From an uncultured Oscillospiraceae bacterium (GTDB lineage Bacteria; Bacillota; Clostridia; Oscillospirales; Ruminococcaceae), in contig UQMF01000006.1 in the NCBI GenBank assembly GCA_900542145.1, forward strand, positions 1-64,000: a stretch of DNA of 64,000 bases, read 5' to 3'. A program made the position numbers and the translations under genes. The notes beneath the pieces are model-generated. The model ran no database searches. It had not been told where the DNA came from and was given only the letters and a program-made list of their open reading frames with translations. Each line of letters begins with the position of its first letter. Position 1 is the stretch's first letter. Positions 1-7,796 of the stretch are shown here, piece after piece.

Positions 1-221
1 AGCTTATAAAGCCCTATACTCCTCGCCACAACGGCAAGGTTGAACGCAGCCACCGCGAAGATCATAACAAATTCTATTCCTGCCACAGTTTTTCTTCTTG
101 TGATGACCTTAATCAGCAGCTAAAAGACCATCTCGCTCGGTCTAATAATCGTCCGATGCGTCCCCTTGGCTGGCTTTCTCCCGTTGAATTTCTTTCTAAC
201 TTTCGTGTACAAAATCTTTGA
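1..221 (+). CDS. C-terminal end of a DDE integrase-type transposase (partial)
   Basis: Reading from base 3, an open frame runs in from outside the window and ends at the TGA at 219-221. The 72 residues include TPRHNGKVERSHRED and PLGWLSPVEFL, typical of the end of the rve integrase core of IS481/IS3-like transposases. The glutamate of KVERSHRE is the likely third catalytic acid of the DDE triad. Only the last part is visible, so it cannot be said whether the element is intact to the left. No terminal inverted repeat was identified to the right of the stop. No neighbouring gene in the window depends on it. Confidence 0.85.
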   Translation, partial: LIKPYTPRHNGKVERSHREDHNKFYSCHSFSSCDDLNQQLKDHLARSNNRPMRPLGWLSPVEFLSNFRVQNL

Positions 222-261
222 CAAACCTACATAATTCATATTATTATTGAGCGCAAAGCAA

Positions 262-285
262 AAGGACCGCGTTTACACGGTCCTT
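262..285 (-). terminator. Intrinsic terminator after the NERD gene
   Basis: AAGGACCG at 262-269 pairs with CGGTCCTT at 278-285 across an 8-base loop. Read on the minus strand the stem is followed by a short T run. It lies about 20 bases past the NERD stop codon. Confidence 0.75.
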
Positions 286-305
286 CAGTAAGTAATTTAA
301 TTCCG

Positions 306-1043
306 TCACACCCCGGAGCTGTCCCGGAGTATCTGGGCGATATGCTCCATTCGGGTCTTTGACAGCACCTCTCCGCGGTCGTATTCCCTCAGGAACTGAA
401 GCAGCTCCTGGCTCTCGCAGCAAACGTAGTCGTTCTCGCGCAGGGAGAGCTTCAGACGGGCGTTGGGCGATGAGAAATACAGCACGGAGTCTATCCACAC
501 GTCCTCGCCGGCGGCGGCAAGGATACTCTTGACGATATCGCGCTGTCGCCTCATCTGCTTGATGGGATTGTCCATGAGGGTTTCAGTGACCTTCCCGTCG
601 CGGTAGTGCTTCCGCTGGGTCCACTTTTCATCGCGCCAGGAACCGCTTATCGTGCCGGAATGGTTCTTCACCTCAATGATAAGCACTCCGGAGTGGCACA
701 CGATGAGCACATCAAGTTCAGACCTGCCGCGCTTGTATCTCACCGGCAGGTTATGGAACACGATATTGGTGCCGTGCAGCTTCTTCACCGTCCGGAAAAG
801 CCGCCGCTCCCCCTTCACGCCGGAGTTCAGCACCGCATACTGCCTTGCAAAGAAAGCATACGCCACGTTGCACAGAAAGATCAGGAGTATAAACACCGCC
901 GCAATGATAGGCGTGGTATACAGCCTCTTCCAGACAAAGAAGATCAGAAGCAGCACCGGCATGACTCCGAGCACTACCTGGGATATGAAAAGCAGCTTTA
1001 CCTTTTTGGTATTGTTGTTTCTTCCGCGTATGATCTTGTTCAT
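306..1043 (-). CDS. NERD (nuclease-related) domain membrane protein
   Basis: A 245-residue protein with two predicted membrane helices (about residues 16-38 and 44-66), followed by a cytoplasmic NERD domain. Visible NERD motifs are GERR near 78, ELDVLIV near 109-115, LIIEVKNHSG at 121-130 and a later NPIKQ. The E...D...ExK arrangement resembles restriction-endonuclease-like folds, so a nuclease-type role is possible, but the family has no firmly established substrate. The start follows a GAGGT ribosome binding site. It lies 33 bases downstream of ychF on the same strand and is probably co-transcribed with it. Confidence 0.85.
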   Translation of the reverse strand: MNKIIRGRNNNTKKVKLLFISQVVLGVMPVLLLIFFVWKRLYTTPIIAAVFILLIFLCNVAYAFFARQYAVLNSGVKGERRLFRTVKKLHGTNIVFHNLPVRYKRGRSELDVLIVCHSGVLIIEVKNHSGTISGSWRDEKWTQRKHYRDGKVTETLMDNPIKQMRRQRDIVKSILAAAGEDVWIDSVLYFSSPNARLKLSLRENDYVCCESQELLQFLREYDRGEVLSKTRMEHIAQILRDSSGV

Positions 1044-1076
1044 CGGGACCTCGTTCCAGCGTTTTCTCTATGTGGA

Positions 1077-2171
1077 TCAGACATTGAAACGGAACAGCGT
1101 TACATCGCCGTCCTGCATAACGTAATCCTTGCCCTCCAGGCGGACAAGACCCTTTTCCTTTGCGGCAGCCATGCTTCCGCACGCCATAAGGTCGTTGAAT
1201 GCGACGATCTCAGCGCGGATAAAGCCCTTTTCGAAGTCGGTGTGGATCTTTCCGGCAGCCTGAGGAGCCTTTGTCCCACGGGTGATGGTCCATGCGCGGA
1301 CCTCCTGCGGACCTGCGGTCAGGTAGGAAATAAGACCCAGCAGGTGGTATCCTGTCTTGATGATTCTCGCAAGGCCGGAGCTTTCAAGGTGCATATCCGC
1401 AAGGAACAGCTCCTTGTCCTCGTCGCTCATGCCGGAAATCTCCGCCTCAATCTGGGCGCAGATGGGCAACACCTCGGCGTTCTCTTCCTTTGCGATGGCG
1501 CATACAGCCTGGTACTCGGGATTGCTGTTGATATCCCCAGTGAAATCCGCCTCGGAAAGGTTGGCGGCGTAGATGACCGGCTTGTTGGAGAGCAGCGGAG
1601 TATCCTTTAACATAGCGCGCTCGTCGTCGCTGAAATCGTAGCTGCGCGCGGATTTTCCGTTCTCAAGGTGCGCCTTGAGCGCCTCGAAGAAATCCACCTC
1701 TTTCTGGAGGGACTTGTCGCCCTTGACCGCCTTCTTTGCACGGTCGATACGGCGCTCGAGTATCTCCAGGTCGGAGAAGATGAGCTCCAGGTTTATGGTT
1801 TCGATATCCCTTGCGGCGCCAATGCTGCCGTCAACGTGGATTATGTTGTCGTCCTGGAAGCAGCGTACTACATGCACGATAGCGTCCACCTCGCGGATAT
1901 TGGACAGGAACTTGTTGCCCAGACCCTCGCCCCTGGAAGCGCCCTTTACAAGACCTGCGATGTCCACGAACTCCAGCGTTGCCGGGGTGAACTTCTCGGG
2001 GTGGTACATCTCAGCGAGCTTGTCCAGCCGCTCGTCCGGTACGGAAACTATGCCCACGTTCGGCTCGATGGTGCAGAACGGGTAATTCGCAGACTCTGCG
2101 CCTGCGTTGGTGAGTGCGTTGAAAAGGGTGCTCTTGCCGACATTCGGCAGACCTACCATGCCTAATTTCAT
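1077..2171 (-). CDS. ychF: Redox-regulated ATPase YchF (Obg family, OLA1-like)
   Basis: A 364-residue protein, the usual length for YchF. The P-loop GLPNVGKST sits at residues 7-15, the G3 region reads DIAGLVKGASRGEGLGN, and the last ~65 residues form the TGS domain ending DGDVTLFRFNV. YchF binds the ribosome and prefers ATP over GTP in characterised members. The ATG at 2171 is chosen because it begins MKLGMVGLPNVG and is preceded by GAGGAG; the frame stays open further upstream but that extension has no family similarity. It is transcribed from its own promoter at 2235-2263, with the NERD gene downstream. Confidence 0.96.
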   Translation of the reverse strand: MKLGMVGLPNVGKSTLFNALTNAGAESANYPFCTIEPNVGIVSVPDERLDKLAEMYHPEKFTPATLEFVDIAGLVKGASRGEGLGNKFLSNIREVDAIVHVVRCFQDDNIIHVDGSIGAARDIETINLELIFSDLEILERRIDRAKKAVKGDKSLQKEVDFFEALKAHLENGKSARSYDFSDDERAMLKDTPLLSNKPVIYAANLSEADFTGDINSNPEYQAVCAIAKEENAEVLPICAQIEAEISGMSDEDKELFLADMHLESSGLARIIKTGYHLLGLISYLTAGPQEVRAWTITRGTKAPQAAGKIHTDFEKGFIRAEIVAFNDLMACGSMAAAKEKGLVRLEGKDYVMQDGDVTLFRFNV

Positions 2172-2234
2172 TTCGGGAATTCTCCTCTTTTTTATTGATA
2201 CGCCGGTTTTCCGGCAAAAAATGCGTTCTTTTAT

Positions 2235-2263
2235 ATTGTACCACTTTTTTGATAATATTGCAA
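2235..2263 (-). promoter_or_regulatory. Sigma-A type promoter for ychF
   Basis: On the minus strand: TTGCAA (2258-2263), a 17-base spacer, and TACAAT (2235-2240), about 65 bases before the ychF start. Confidence 0.7.
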
Positions 2264-2315
2264 GCAATAATTTGCGGCACTTTCTATTTGCATAATTATC
2301 CGCCGTAACAGCCGG

Positions 2316-2344
2316 TTGAAATCCGCGCGGCAATGGTGTATAAT
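2316..2344 (+). promoter_or_regulatory. Sigma-A type promoter for the lipoprotein/HAD pair
   Basis: TTGAAA (2316-2321), a 17-base spacer and TATAAT (2339-2344), followed 30 bases later by a GGAGG ribosome binding site and the start at 2380. Confidence 0.75.
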
Positions 2345-2379
2345 AGGGAGTAATGAACTACTGAAACTGGAGGACAAGC

Positions 2380-3015
2380 ATGAAAAGACCTCTCGCCGCA
2401 GCCGCGGCAATACTCACCGCCGTAACCATGACCGCATGCTCCGGCAACGCCCCCACCGCCACCGTCCGGAAAAACGGCGCGGAATCCGACGCCGCCACCT
2501 GCGGCATGAAGATAACTTTCCCGGAGGGCTGGACAGTGCTCACCGGGGACGATATTTACGAAAAGATACTTGCGGACAACGACACCGGATATTCCGACGC
2601 GGAATCCCTCAAGAGCGCCTATGAAAAGAACGGCAGCTCCTACATCTTCTATGCGGAGAACGCCGACAAATCCGCGCAGATGAACATCACCGCCCTGGAG
2701 ATTACCACTGATGAGAACGGCGCCGGGCAGCTTTCCCTGGAGGAATACGCCCAGACCAACCACAACGACACCCTGCTGGGATTCCAGATAGACGGCTACA
2801 CCCTTGACAACACGGGATTCACCCCCATGAACATCGGCGGCAACGACGGATTCCTCTCCCAGTGCGACGTCTACACCGACGACACGCTGCTGATGGGACA
2901 GCAGGAATTCACATTTGAATATGGCGGCTGCTTCTGCTCATTGCAGGCGTACTACCACACCGCCGACACCGGAGTACAGGTTTCGGCAATCATCGACGGC
3001 ATAACCGCAGGATGA
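2380..3015 (+). CDS. Putative lipoprotein of unknown function
   Basis: A 211-residue protein with an N-terminal lipoprotein signal: basic start, Ala-rich hydrophobic stretch and lipobox MTAC with Cys20. The mature part is acidic and hydrophilic, with no family I recognise; a passage beginning MKITFPEGWTVLTGDD suggests a small globular extracytoplasmic domain. It is expected to be anchored to the outer face of the membrane. An ACTGGAGG ribosome binding site precedes the ATG. Its stop overlaps the next gene's start by four bases (ATGA), so the two are translationally coupled. Confidence 0.8.
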   Translation: MKRPLAAAAAILTAVTMTACSGNAPTATVRKNGAESDAATCGMKITFPEGWTVLTGDDIYEKILADNDTGYSDAESLKSAYEKNGSSYIFYAENADKSAQMNITALEITTDENGAGQLSLEEYAQTNHNDTLLGFQIDGYTLDNTGFTPMNIGGNDGFLSQCDVYTDDTLLMGQQEFTFEYGGCFCSLQAYYHTADTGVQVSAIIDGITAG

Positions 3016-3665
3016 GAACGCTGAACGACATCGCCGCCGCAATATTCGACATCGACGGCACGCTGCTGGACAGCTCCGGAATATGGGAGCACCTCGGGGA
3101 AGATTTCCTGCTGCGCCGCGGAATAGCGCCGCAGTCCGGGCTTGCCGGTATTCTCGCCCCGATGACCATGGAGGAGAGCTGCCGGTTCCTGCGCGAAAAC
3201 TACTCCCTCCCGGAAAGCACCGGAGATATCCGCGCCGCCCTGCTCTCCATAATATCGGAATTCTACCGGCAGGAATGCCAGCTGCGCCCCGGCGCCGCAC
3301 CGCTCGTGCAGGAGTTATCGGGCAGGGGCGTAAGGCTCGTCCTCGCCACCGCCGGGGACAGGGCGCTGTCGGAATCCGCACTGGCGCGCTGTGGGATTCT
3401 GGGATACTTCTCCGGGATAGTCACCTGCGCGGAATACGGCAGCAAATCCAGCCCGGAGATATTCCGCGCCGCAGCCGGAATAGCTGGATTCCCACCGCAG
3501 AAATGCGCCGTGTTCGAGGATTCCCTCGCCGCAGTCCGGACGGCTAAGGCTGCCGGATTCCTCACGGCGGCGGTGGGGGACGTTTCCGAGCCGCAGCAGG
3601 AACTGCTGAAACAGACTGCGGACTACTACCGCAGCACCCCGGGGGATTACCTAATGACGCGCTGA
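3012..3665 (+). CDS. HAD-superfamily hydrolase (phosphoglycolate phosphatase / beta-phosphoglucomutase type)
   Basis: A 217-residue protein with all HAD motifs. Motif I is FDIDGTLLDS with nucleophile Asp13 and acid/base Asp15. Motif II lies in VLATAGD, motif III is the lysine in SKSSPEIF, and motif IV is FEDSLAAVRTAKAAG. A helical cap lies between motifs I and II (about residues 20-85). The family dephosphorylates small phosphorylated metabolites or interconverts sugar phosphates; the substrate cannot be read from sequence. It overlaps the lipoprotein gene by ATGA and converges on spoIIP with only a 6-base gap. Confidence 0.9.
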   Translation: MRTLNDIAAAIFDIDGTLLDSSGIWEHLGEDFLLRRGIAPQSGLAGILAPMTMEESCRFLRENYSLPESTGDIRAALLSIISEFYRQECQLRPGAAPLVQELSGRGVRLVLATAGDRALSESALARCGILGYFSGIVTCAEYGSKSSPEIFRAAAGIAGFPPQKCAVFEDSLAAVRTAKAAGFLTAAVGDVSEPQQELLKQTADYYRSTPGDYLMTR

Positions 3666-3671
3666 CTATTC

Positions 3672-4835
3672 TCACACCGCCGCGGAAATGATATCCCCGA
3701 GCAATTCCCCGGTGTAAACCGCTTCGTCAAGGGAGTTGGCGTCGCTTCCCACCTCGATGAGGAGGGAGCCGGTGGAGATATGCTGGTTGTAGTTCCGGTA
3801 ATCGAACAGCACCGGGCGCGCAAGTCCCGGGTACAGCTTCTCCGAGGAATCCTGTATCGCACAGGCAAGGCTCAGATTCCTGCTGTATTCCGGCATATTG
3901 CCGAAACGTCCGTCGTCGCAGCCGGTGATTATCATGAACTGCGCCGCATTCCTGCCGTATATCTCCGCGACCGGCGCCGTCCGCACACCTCCGCCGGAGA
4001 TGGCGTCCCGGTGGATATCCAGGATCATCTTTATGGAAGGGTATTCCTCCAGCGCCGCCCGGATCGTTGCTTCGCTTCGGTCATAGGACCCGGTGTAGCT
4101 GGGGTAGTCGTGAACAGTCCCGTCATGCAGGACTGAGATACCGTTATCCGCCAGCTTCTGCGCCAGGGCTTCGCCGACCCTTATCATGTTGTGCTCGGAA
4201 TCCCGGGTGCGGCTGGGGTAGCCGCTGTCGTAATATGTGCGCTGATACGGCTCGTAGCTTTCCGTCGTGTGCGTGTGGATTATCAGCACCTGCGGCTCCG
4301 GCGTATTCCGCTCTATCGAAAGCTCCGGCGGAGTGGTCCCGGCGGCGAGGATACTGTCTGCGGAATCCGCCGTGCAGTTCCACACAAGCCCTCCGCCGGG
4401 CAGCTTTATGTAGTCGTCCCCCTGATATCCGCCGAAACGCTCCCGGACTATCACGCCGCTCTCGGTGCCCTTTGCCGTGCGGTTAACTCCGTCGCTGAAA
4501 TCCAGAATATTCCGGGAAATCACCCGGGCGGAATTCTCCTCCGGCGCGCTGTCCTCAGCGGATTCCGGGGATTCCTCTGTCGGCTCATCTGTTTCCGAAA
4601 AGGCAGCGGATTCCAAGGCTTGTCCTGCATGGTCGGCGGAGGATTCCTCCGTTGACGGCGGAGCCTCCACGGTGGAAGTACCCGAAAGCCTTATTCCGGC
4701 GGAAAGATACGCCGTGCTCCGCGCCGTGCCTATCGCGGCTGTCAGCGCAGCGTCCGGGCGGAGTCCTCCGGCGGTCAGCGTCAGTAGACTTGTCGCAGCG
4801 GCTGCCGCAGCTATGATGATCTTTTTTCTGTCCAT
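3672..4835 (-). CDS. spoIIP: Stage II sporulation protein P
   Basis: A 387-residue protein with an N-terminal membrane anchor (about residues 5-25), a Ser/Glu/Ala-rich linker (about 55-110), and the SpoIIP amidase/endopeptidase domain from about residue 160 to the end. Diagnostic motifs are VLIIHTHTTESYEPY, MILDIHRDAI and LLIEVGSDANSLDEA. SpoIIP works with SpoIID and SpoIIM to degrade septal peptidoglycan during engulfment in the mother cell. The ATG follows AGGAGGG. It is divergent from the Rrf2 gene. Its presence indicates an endospore-forming lineage. Confidence 0.95.
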   Translation of the reverse strand: MDRKKIIIAAAAAATSLLTLTAGGLRPDAALTAAIGTARSTAYLSAGIRLSGTSTVEAPPSTEESSADHAGQALESAAFSETDEPTEESPESAEDSAPEENSARVISRNILDFSDGVNRTAKGTESGVIVRERFGGYQGDDYIKLPGGGLVWNCTADSADSILAAGTTPPELSIERNTPEPQVLIIHTHTTESYEPYQRTYYDSGYPSRTRDSEHNMIRVGEALAQKLADNGISVLHDGTVHDYPSYTGSYDRSEATIRAALEEYPSIKMILDIHRDAISGGGVRTAPVAEIYGRNAAQFMIITGCDDGRFGNMPEYSRNLSLACAIQDSSEKLYPGLARPVLFDYRNYNQHISTGSLLIEVGSDANSLDEAVYTGELLGDIISAAV

Positions 4836-4884
4836 GATGTTTGTCCCTCCTGTGGTTATTCACTCCAATGTATATGCAGCGTAT

Positions 4885-4899
4885 TGGAATAATATTCCA
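4885..4899. promoter_or_regulatory. Perfect 7-1-7 palindrome between spoIIP and the Rrf2 gene
   Basis: TGGAATA-A-TATTCCA ends five bases before the -35 box of the Rrf2 gene. Its position and symmetry suit a dimeric regulator's operator; autoregulation by the Rrf2 protein is an inference. Confidence 0.45.
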
Positions 4900-4904
4900 C
4901 TTTC

Positions 4905-4933
4905 TTGACAAATATCCTACCTTGTGATATAGT
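4905..4933 (+). promoter_or_regulatory. Sigma-A type promoter for the Rrf2 regulator gene
   Basis: TTGACA (4905-4910), a 17-base spacer and TATAGT (4928-4933), with the gene start 54 bases downstream. Confidence 0.85.
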
Positions 4934-4987
4934 ATAAGCTGTATATATCGACAAATTGAGCAGCCATAATACCAAAGGAGCCAGATA

Positions 4988-5401
4988 ATGAGGATATCAA
5001 CCAAAGGCCGCTATTCCATACTGCTTATGCTGGATATGGCGAAACAGCCTGCCGGAGAGCCGGTGAAGATAAAGGACATATCCGCACGCAGCGGTATTTC
5101 CATGAAGTACATGGAGCAGATAGTTGCAGTGCTGAACAAGGCGGGATTCGTGCGCAGCGTAAGAGGAGCGCAGGGCGGCTACCTGCTCACCCGGAAGCCG
5201 GAGGAATACACCGTCGGCGAGATCCTGCGCCTTTCCGAGGGGAGTCTGGCGCCGGTGGCATGCCTGGACGCCGGGGAAGCCTGCGACCGCCGGGACAAGT
5301 GCGTGACGATACGCCTTTACGAGGAGATAAACAACGCCGTGAACAGCGTCGTTGACCGTATCACCCTGGCGGAAATGATGACCTGGGAGAATCCCGTGTG
5401 A
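4988..5401 (+). CDS. Rrf2-family transcriptional regulator with putative Fe-S cysteines
   Basis: A 137-residue Rrf2-type winged-helix protein beginning MRISTKGRYSILLMLDMA, with the DNA-recognition region around SARSGISMKYMEQIV and the wing GAQGGYLL. Three cysteines at residues 92, 99 and 105 lie where IscR has its [2Fe-2S] ligands (92, 98, 104), so an Fe-S-sensing regulator is likelier than a CymR-type repressor, which lacks them. No iscS/iscU or cysteine genes are adjacent. A palindrome just upstream of its promoter may be its own operator. The AAAGGAG ribosome binding site supports the start. Confidence 0.9.
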   Translation: MRISTKGRYSILLMLDMAKQPAGEPVKIKDISARSGISMKYMEQIVAVLNKAGFVRSVRGAQGGYLLTRKPEEYTVGEILRLSEGSLAPVACLDAGEACDRRDKCVTIRLYEEINNAVNSVVDRITLAEMMTWENPV

Positions 5402-5440
5402 TCCCGGGACGGATACGGCAGGAAATTTGCGTATTCCCCC

Positions 5441-5469
5441 TTGACAAAGGGGATATTATATGATATACT
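5441..5469 (+). promoter_or_regulatory. Sigma-A type promoter of the SAM riboswitch-metK unit
   Basis: TTGACA (5441-5446), a 17-base spacer and TATACT (5464-5469), placed just before the riboswitch aptamer. Confidence 0.85.
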
Positions 5470-5485
5470 GATAATCGACAAAAAA

Positions 5486-5622
5486 CCTTATCAAGAGCGG
5501 CTTCTGGCGTAATGCGGGGGACTGGTCCCTATGAAGCCCGGCAACCTATCCTGCTGATGTGCTTTCTGCACGGAGGGAAAAGGTGCTACTTCCTGCGGCG
5601 GTGTAACTGCCGAAAGATGAGG
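5486..5622 (+). promoter_or_regulatory. SAM-I (S-box) riboswitch aptamer
   Basis: Closing stem P1 is CCTTATC (5486-5492) with GATGAGG (5616-5622). Between them are hallmark S-box elements: AAGAGCGGC, GGGACTGG, CCTATGAAGCCCGGCAACC and AGGTGCTACTTCCTGC. GGAGTGA at 5621-5627 overlaps the end of P1 and can also pair with TCACTCC of the terminator at 5641-5647, the expected antiterminator. Binding of S-adenosylmethionine should stabilise P1 and allow termination before metK, giving feedback control of SAM synthesis. Confidence 0.96.
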
Positions 5623-5639
5623 AGTGATACGAATTTCGG

Positions 5640-5663
5640 CTCACTCCCTGGAGTGAGTTTTTT
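5640..5663 (+). terminator. SAM riboswitch expression-platform terminator
   Basis: CTCACTC (5640-5646) pairs with GAGTGAG (5651-5657), followed by six T. It competes with an antiterminator formed by GGAGTGA at 5621-5627. Confidence 0.9.
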
Positions 5664-5703
5664 GTTTTCAGCACAAAAGGAACATATAGAGAAAGGAAAA
5701 CCA

Positions 5704-6885
5704 ATGAGCAAGTATCTTTTCACCTCCGAGAGCGTAACCGAAGGTCACCCCGACAAGATCTGCGACAACATCTCAGACGCTATCCTGGACGCTATCCTGG
5801 AGCAGGATCCCATGGGCAGAGTTGCCTGCGAAACCCTCACCACCACCGGTATGGTCACCGTAATGGGCGAGATCACCACCACCGCGCAGATAGATATTCC
5901 GTCCATCGTGCGCAGCACCGTGCGCGATATCGGCTACACAAGCTCCGAATACGGATTCGACGCTGACAGCTGCGCTGTATTCACCACCATCGACAAGCAG
6001 TCCCCGGATATAGCAATGGGCGTAAACAACGCTCTTGAGGGCCGCGAGGAGAACGCCGGCGACACCGGTGCAGGCGACCAGGGTATGATGTTCGGATATG
6101 CGTGCACCGAAACCCCCGAGCTTATGCCTATGCCTATCAGCCTTGCCCACAAACTGGCGAAGAAACTGACCGCAGTCCGCAAGGACGGCACTATTCCCTA
6201 CCTGCTCCCCGACGGAAAGACCCAGGTCACCGTTGAATACGTTGACGGAAAGCCCCACCGCGTTGACACCGTGGTCGTATCCTCACAGCACAAGGCTTCC
6301 GCTACCCTGGAGCAGATCCGTGCGGACATCATCGAAAAGGTAGTCAAGCCCACCATTCCCGCTGAGCTTCTCGACGCAGACACAAAGTACTACATCAACC
6401 CCACCGGACGCTTCGTTGTCGGCGGTCCTATGGGCGACAGCGGACTCACCGGCAGAAAGATCATCGTTGACACCTACGGCGGATACTCCCGTCACGGCGG
6501 CGGAGCATTCTCCGGCAAGGATCCGACAAAGGTGGACCGTTCCGCTGCATACATGTCGCGCTACGCTGCAAAGAACGTCGTTGCAGCCGGACTTGCTGAA
6601 AAAGCGGAGATCCAGGTAGCTTATGCGATAGGCGTTGCGCACCCCGTATCCATCTTCGTTGACACATTCGGCACCGGCAAGGTGGCTGACGATGTTATCT
6701 CTGCGGCTGTCGCAAAGGTGTTCGACTTCCGTCCGGCCGCCATAATCAATAAGCTGGATCTACGCAAGCCGCAGTACATGGCGCTCGCAGCCTACGGTCA
6801 TATGGGAAGGGACGATCTCGATGTAGCATGGGAGCGCACCGACATGACCGAAGCCCTCAAAGCAGCCGTAAAGGAACTCGGCTGA
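5704..6885 (+). CDS. metK: S-adenosylmethionine synthetase
   Basis: A 393-residue enzyme making S-adenosylmethionine from methionine and ATP. It begins MSKYLFTSESVTEGHPDKICD; the GHPDK ATP-binding segment, GAGDQGMMFGYA and the glycine-rich GGGAFSGKDPTKVDRS signature are intact, and length matches the family. The ATG at 5704 is used because the frame is open through the riboswitch terminator upstream but only the part from MSKYLF is homologous; GAAAGG precedes it. It is controlled by the SAM-I riboswitch just upstream. Confidence 0.98.
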   Translation: MSKYLFTSESVTEGHPDKICDNISDAILDAILEQDPMGRVACETLTTTGMVTVMGEITTTAQIDIPSIVRSTVRDIGYTSSEYGFDADSCAVFTTIDKQSPDIAMGVNNALEGREENAGDTGAGDQGMMFGYACTETPELMPMPISLAHKLAKKLTAVRKDGTIPYLLPDGKTQVTVEYVDGKPHRVDTVVVSSQHKASATLEQIRADIIEKVVKPTIPAELLDADTKYYINPTGRFVVGGPMGDSGLTGRKIIVDTYGGYSRHGGGAFSGKDPTKVDRSAAYMSRYAAKNVVAAGLAEKAEIQVAYAIGVAHPVSIFVDTFGTGKVADDVISAAVAKVFDFRPAAIINKLDLRKPQYMALAAYGHMGRDDLDVAWERTDMTEALKAAVKELG

Positions 6886-6912
6886 GCATGAACAATAATT
6901 CTTCCGCCGCCC

Positions 6913-6941
6913 TTGACAAATCAGCGGGACTGTGGTATACT
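6913..6941 (+). promoter_or_regulatory. Sigma-A type promoter for pnuC
   Basis: TTGACA (6913-6918), a 17-base spacer and TATACT (6936-6941). The predicted transcript has a leader of about 98 bases before pnuC. Confidence 0.85.
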
Positions 6942-6973
6942 ATGATTCGTGAATAAACTGCCACCGGGTAGAA

Positions 6974-7033
6974 GAATGCTGAGCATTCGTGCACATCATC
7001 AGGTCCGAGAAGATGTGTACGGATGCTTTTTTT
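6974..7033 (+). promoter_or_regulatory. pnuC leader attenuator: terminator with a mutually exclusive hairpin
   Basis: A 16-pair stem (6982-6997 with 7012-7027, including G-U pairs) is followed by seven T, making a strong intrinsic terminator ending 13 bases before the pnuC ATG. The 5' arm begins AGCATTC (6982-6988), which is also complementary to GAATGCT at 6974-6980, so a small alternative hairpin would break the terminator. This is the layout of a riboswitch or protein-controlled attenuator. The ligand is unknown; NAD-related control is only suggested by the gene. It does not match the TPP, FMN or preQ1 consensus as I know them. Confidence 0.7.
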
Positions 7034-7045
7034 GTGAGGTACACA

Positions 7046-7738
7046 ATGAAAAAAATTATAACCTATTTCAGCAGGGGAGAATTGCTGCTGTGGGGATTCT
7101 CCGCTGCCGCCGTTGTGACAGCCTTCCTGATGTTTGACAGGAATAACTGGCTCACGCTCGCCGCTTCGCTGATCGGAGTGACATCCCTGATATTCGCCGC
7201 AAAGGGGCACCCGGCGGCGCAGGCGATGGCGATAATCTTCGCAGTACTTTATGGGGTAATCTCCTGGCAGTGCCGATATTACGGCGAGATGATAACCTAT
7301 ATGTTCATGTCGCTTCCGATGGCGGCTTTTTCGCTGGTTTCCTGGCTGAGGAATCCGTCGGAAAACAAGAACGAGGTCCGCGTAAATCACCTTAAACCGG
7401 CGGAGTATGCGATTCTTGCCGGACTTACAGTGATCGTCACCGTGGCATTCTTCTTCATACTTCGCTTTTTCAACACCGCAAACCTGATTCCAAGCACGAT
7501 CTCCGTTGCCACAAGTTTCATCGCCGTATATTTCGTGTTCCGCCGGAGTCCGCTGTATGCAGTGGGATACGCCGCCAACGACATGGTGCTGTTAGTTCTG
7601 TGGACTCTCGCTTCCATGGAGGATATCCGCTATGTATCGGTGCTGGTATGCTTCGCGGCGTTTCTGGTGAACGACCTGTACGGATTCTTCAACTGGCGCA
7701 GAATGGCGCAGAGACAGAGTTCCTGCCAGAGCGCATGA
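7046..7738 (+). CDS. pnuC: Nicotinamide riboside transporter PnuC
   Basis: A 230-residue membrane protein with about seven hydrophobic helices and the PnuC pattern, including YGVISWQCRYYGEMITYMF in the middle and LVNDLYGFFNWRRM at the C-terminus. PnuC-type proteins carry nicotinamide riboside (or related vitamers) into the cell by facilitated diffusion coupled to intracellular phosphorylation. The ATG at 7046 follows GTGAGGT and excludes leader sequence that belongs to the terminator hairpin. It sits alone behind its own promoter and attenuator. Some PnuC homologues carry thiamine or riboflavin; no TPP or FMN riboswitch is present here, so nicotinamide riboside is favoured. Confidence 0.88.
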   Translation: MKKIITYFSRGELLLWGFSAAAVVTAFLMFDRNNWLTLAASLIGVTSLIFAAKGHPAAQAMAIIFAVLYGVISWQCRYYGEMITYMFMSLPMAAFSLVSWLRNPSENKNEVRVNHLKPAEYAILAGLTVIVTVAFFFILRFFNTANLIPSTISVATSFIAVYFVFRRSPLYAVGYAANDMVLLVLWTLASMEDIRYVSVLVCFAAFLVNDLYGFFNWRRMAQRQSSCQSA

Positions 7739-7752
7739 CCGTAAATAAAAAA

Positions 7753-7784
7753 AGCGGCTGTAAACTGACGCGTTTACAGCCGCT
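7753..7784. terminator. Bidirectional terminator between pnuC and the adaptor gene
   Basis: AGCGGCTGTAAAC (7753-7765) pairs perfectly with GTTTACAGCCGCT (7772-7784). The T run is much better on the minus strand, where it ends the adaptor/epimerase transcript. Confidence 0.85.
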
Positions 7785-7796
7785 AATTCTTATGCA

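Noticed and set aside
5512..5703. In-frame upstream extension of metK
   Set aside because: It covers the riboswitch aptamer and terminator, has no similarity to metK, and the ribosome binding site is at the internal ATG.
6949..7137. Leader peptide starting at GTG in the pnuC leader
   Set aside because: No ribosome binding site, and the frame runs through the terminator into pnuC; RNA structure explains the region better.
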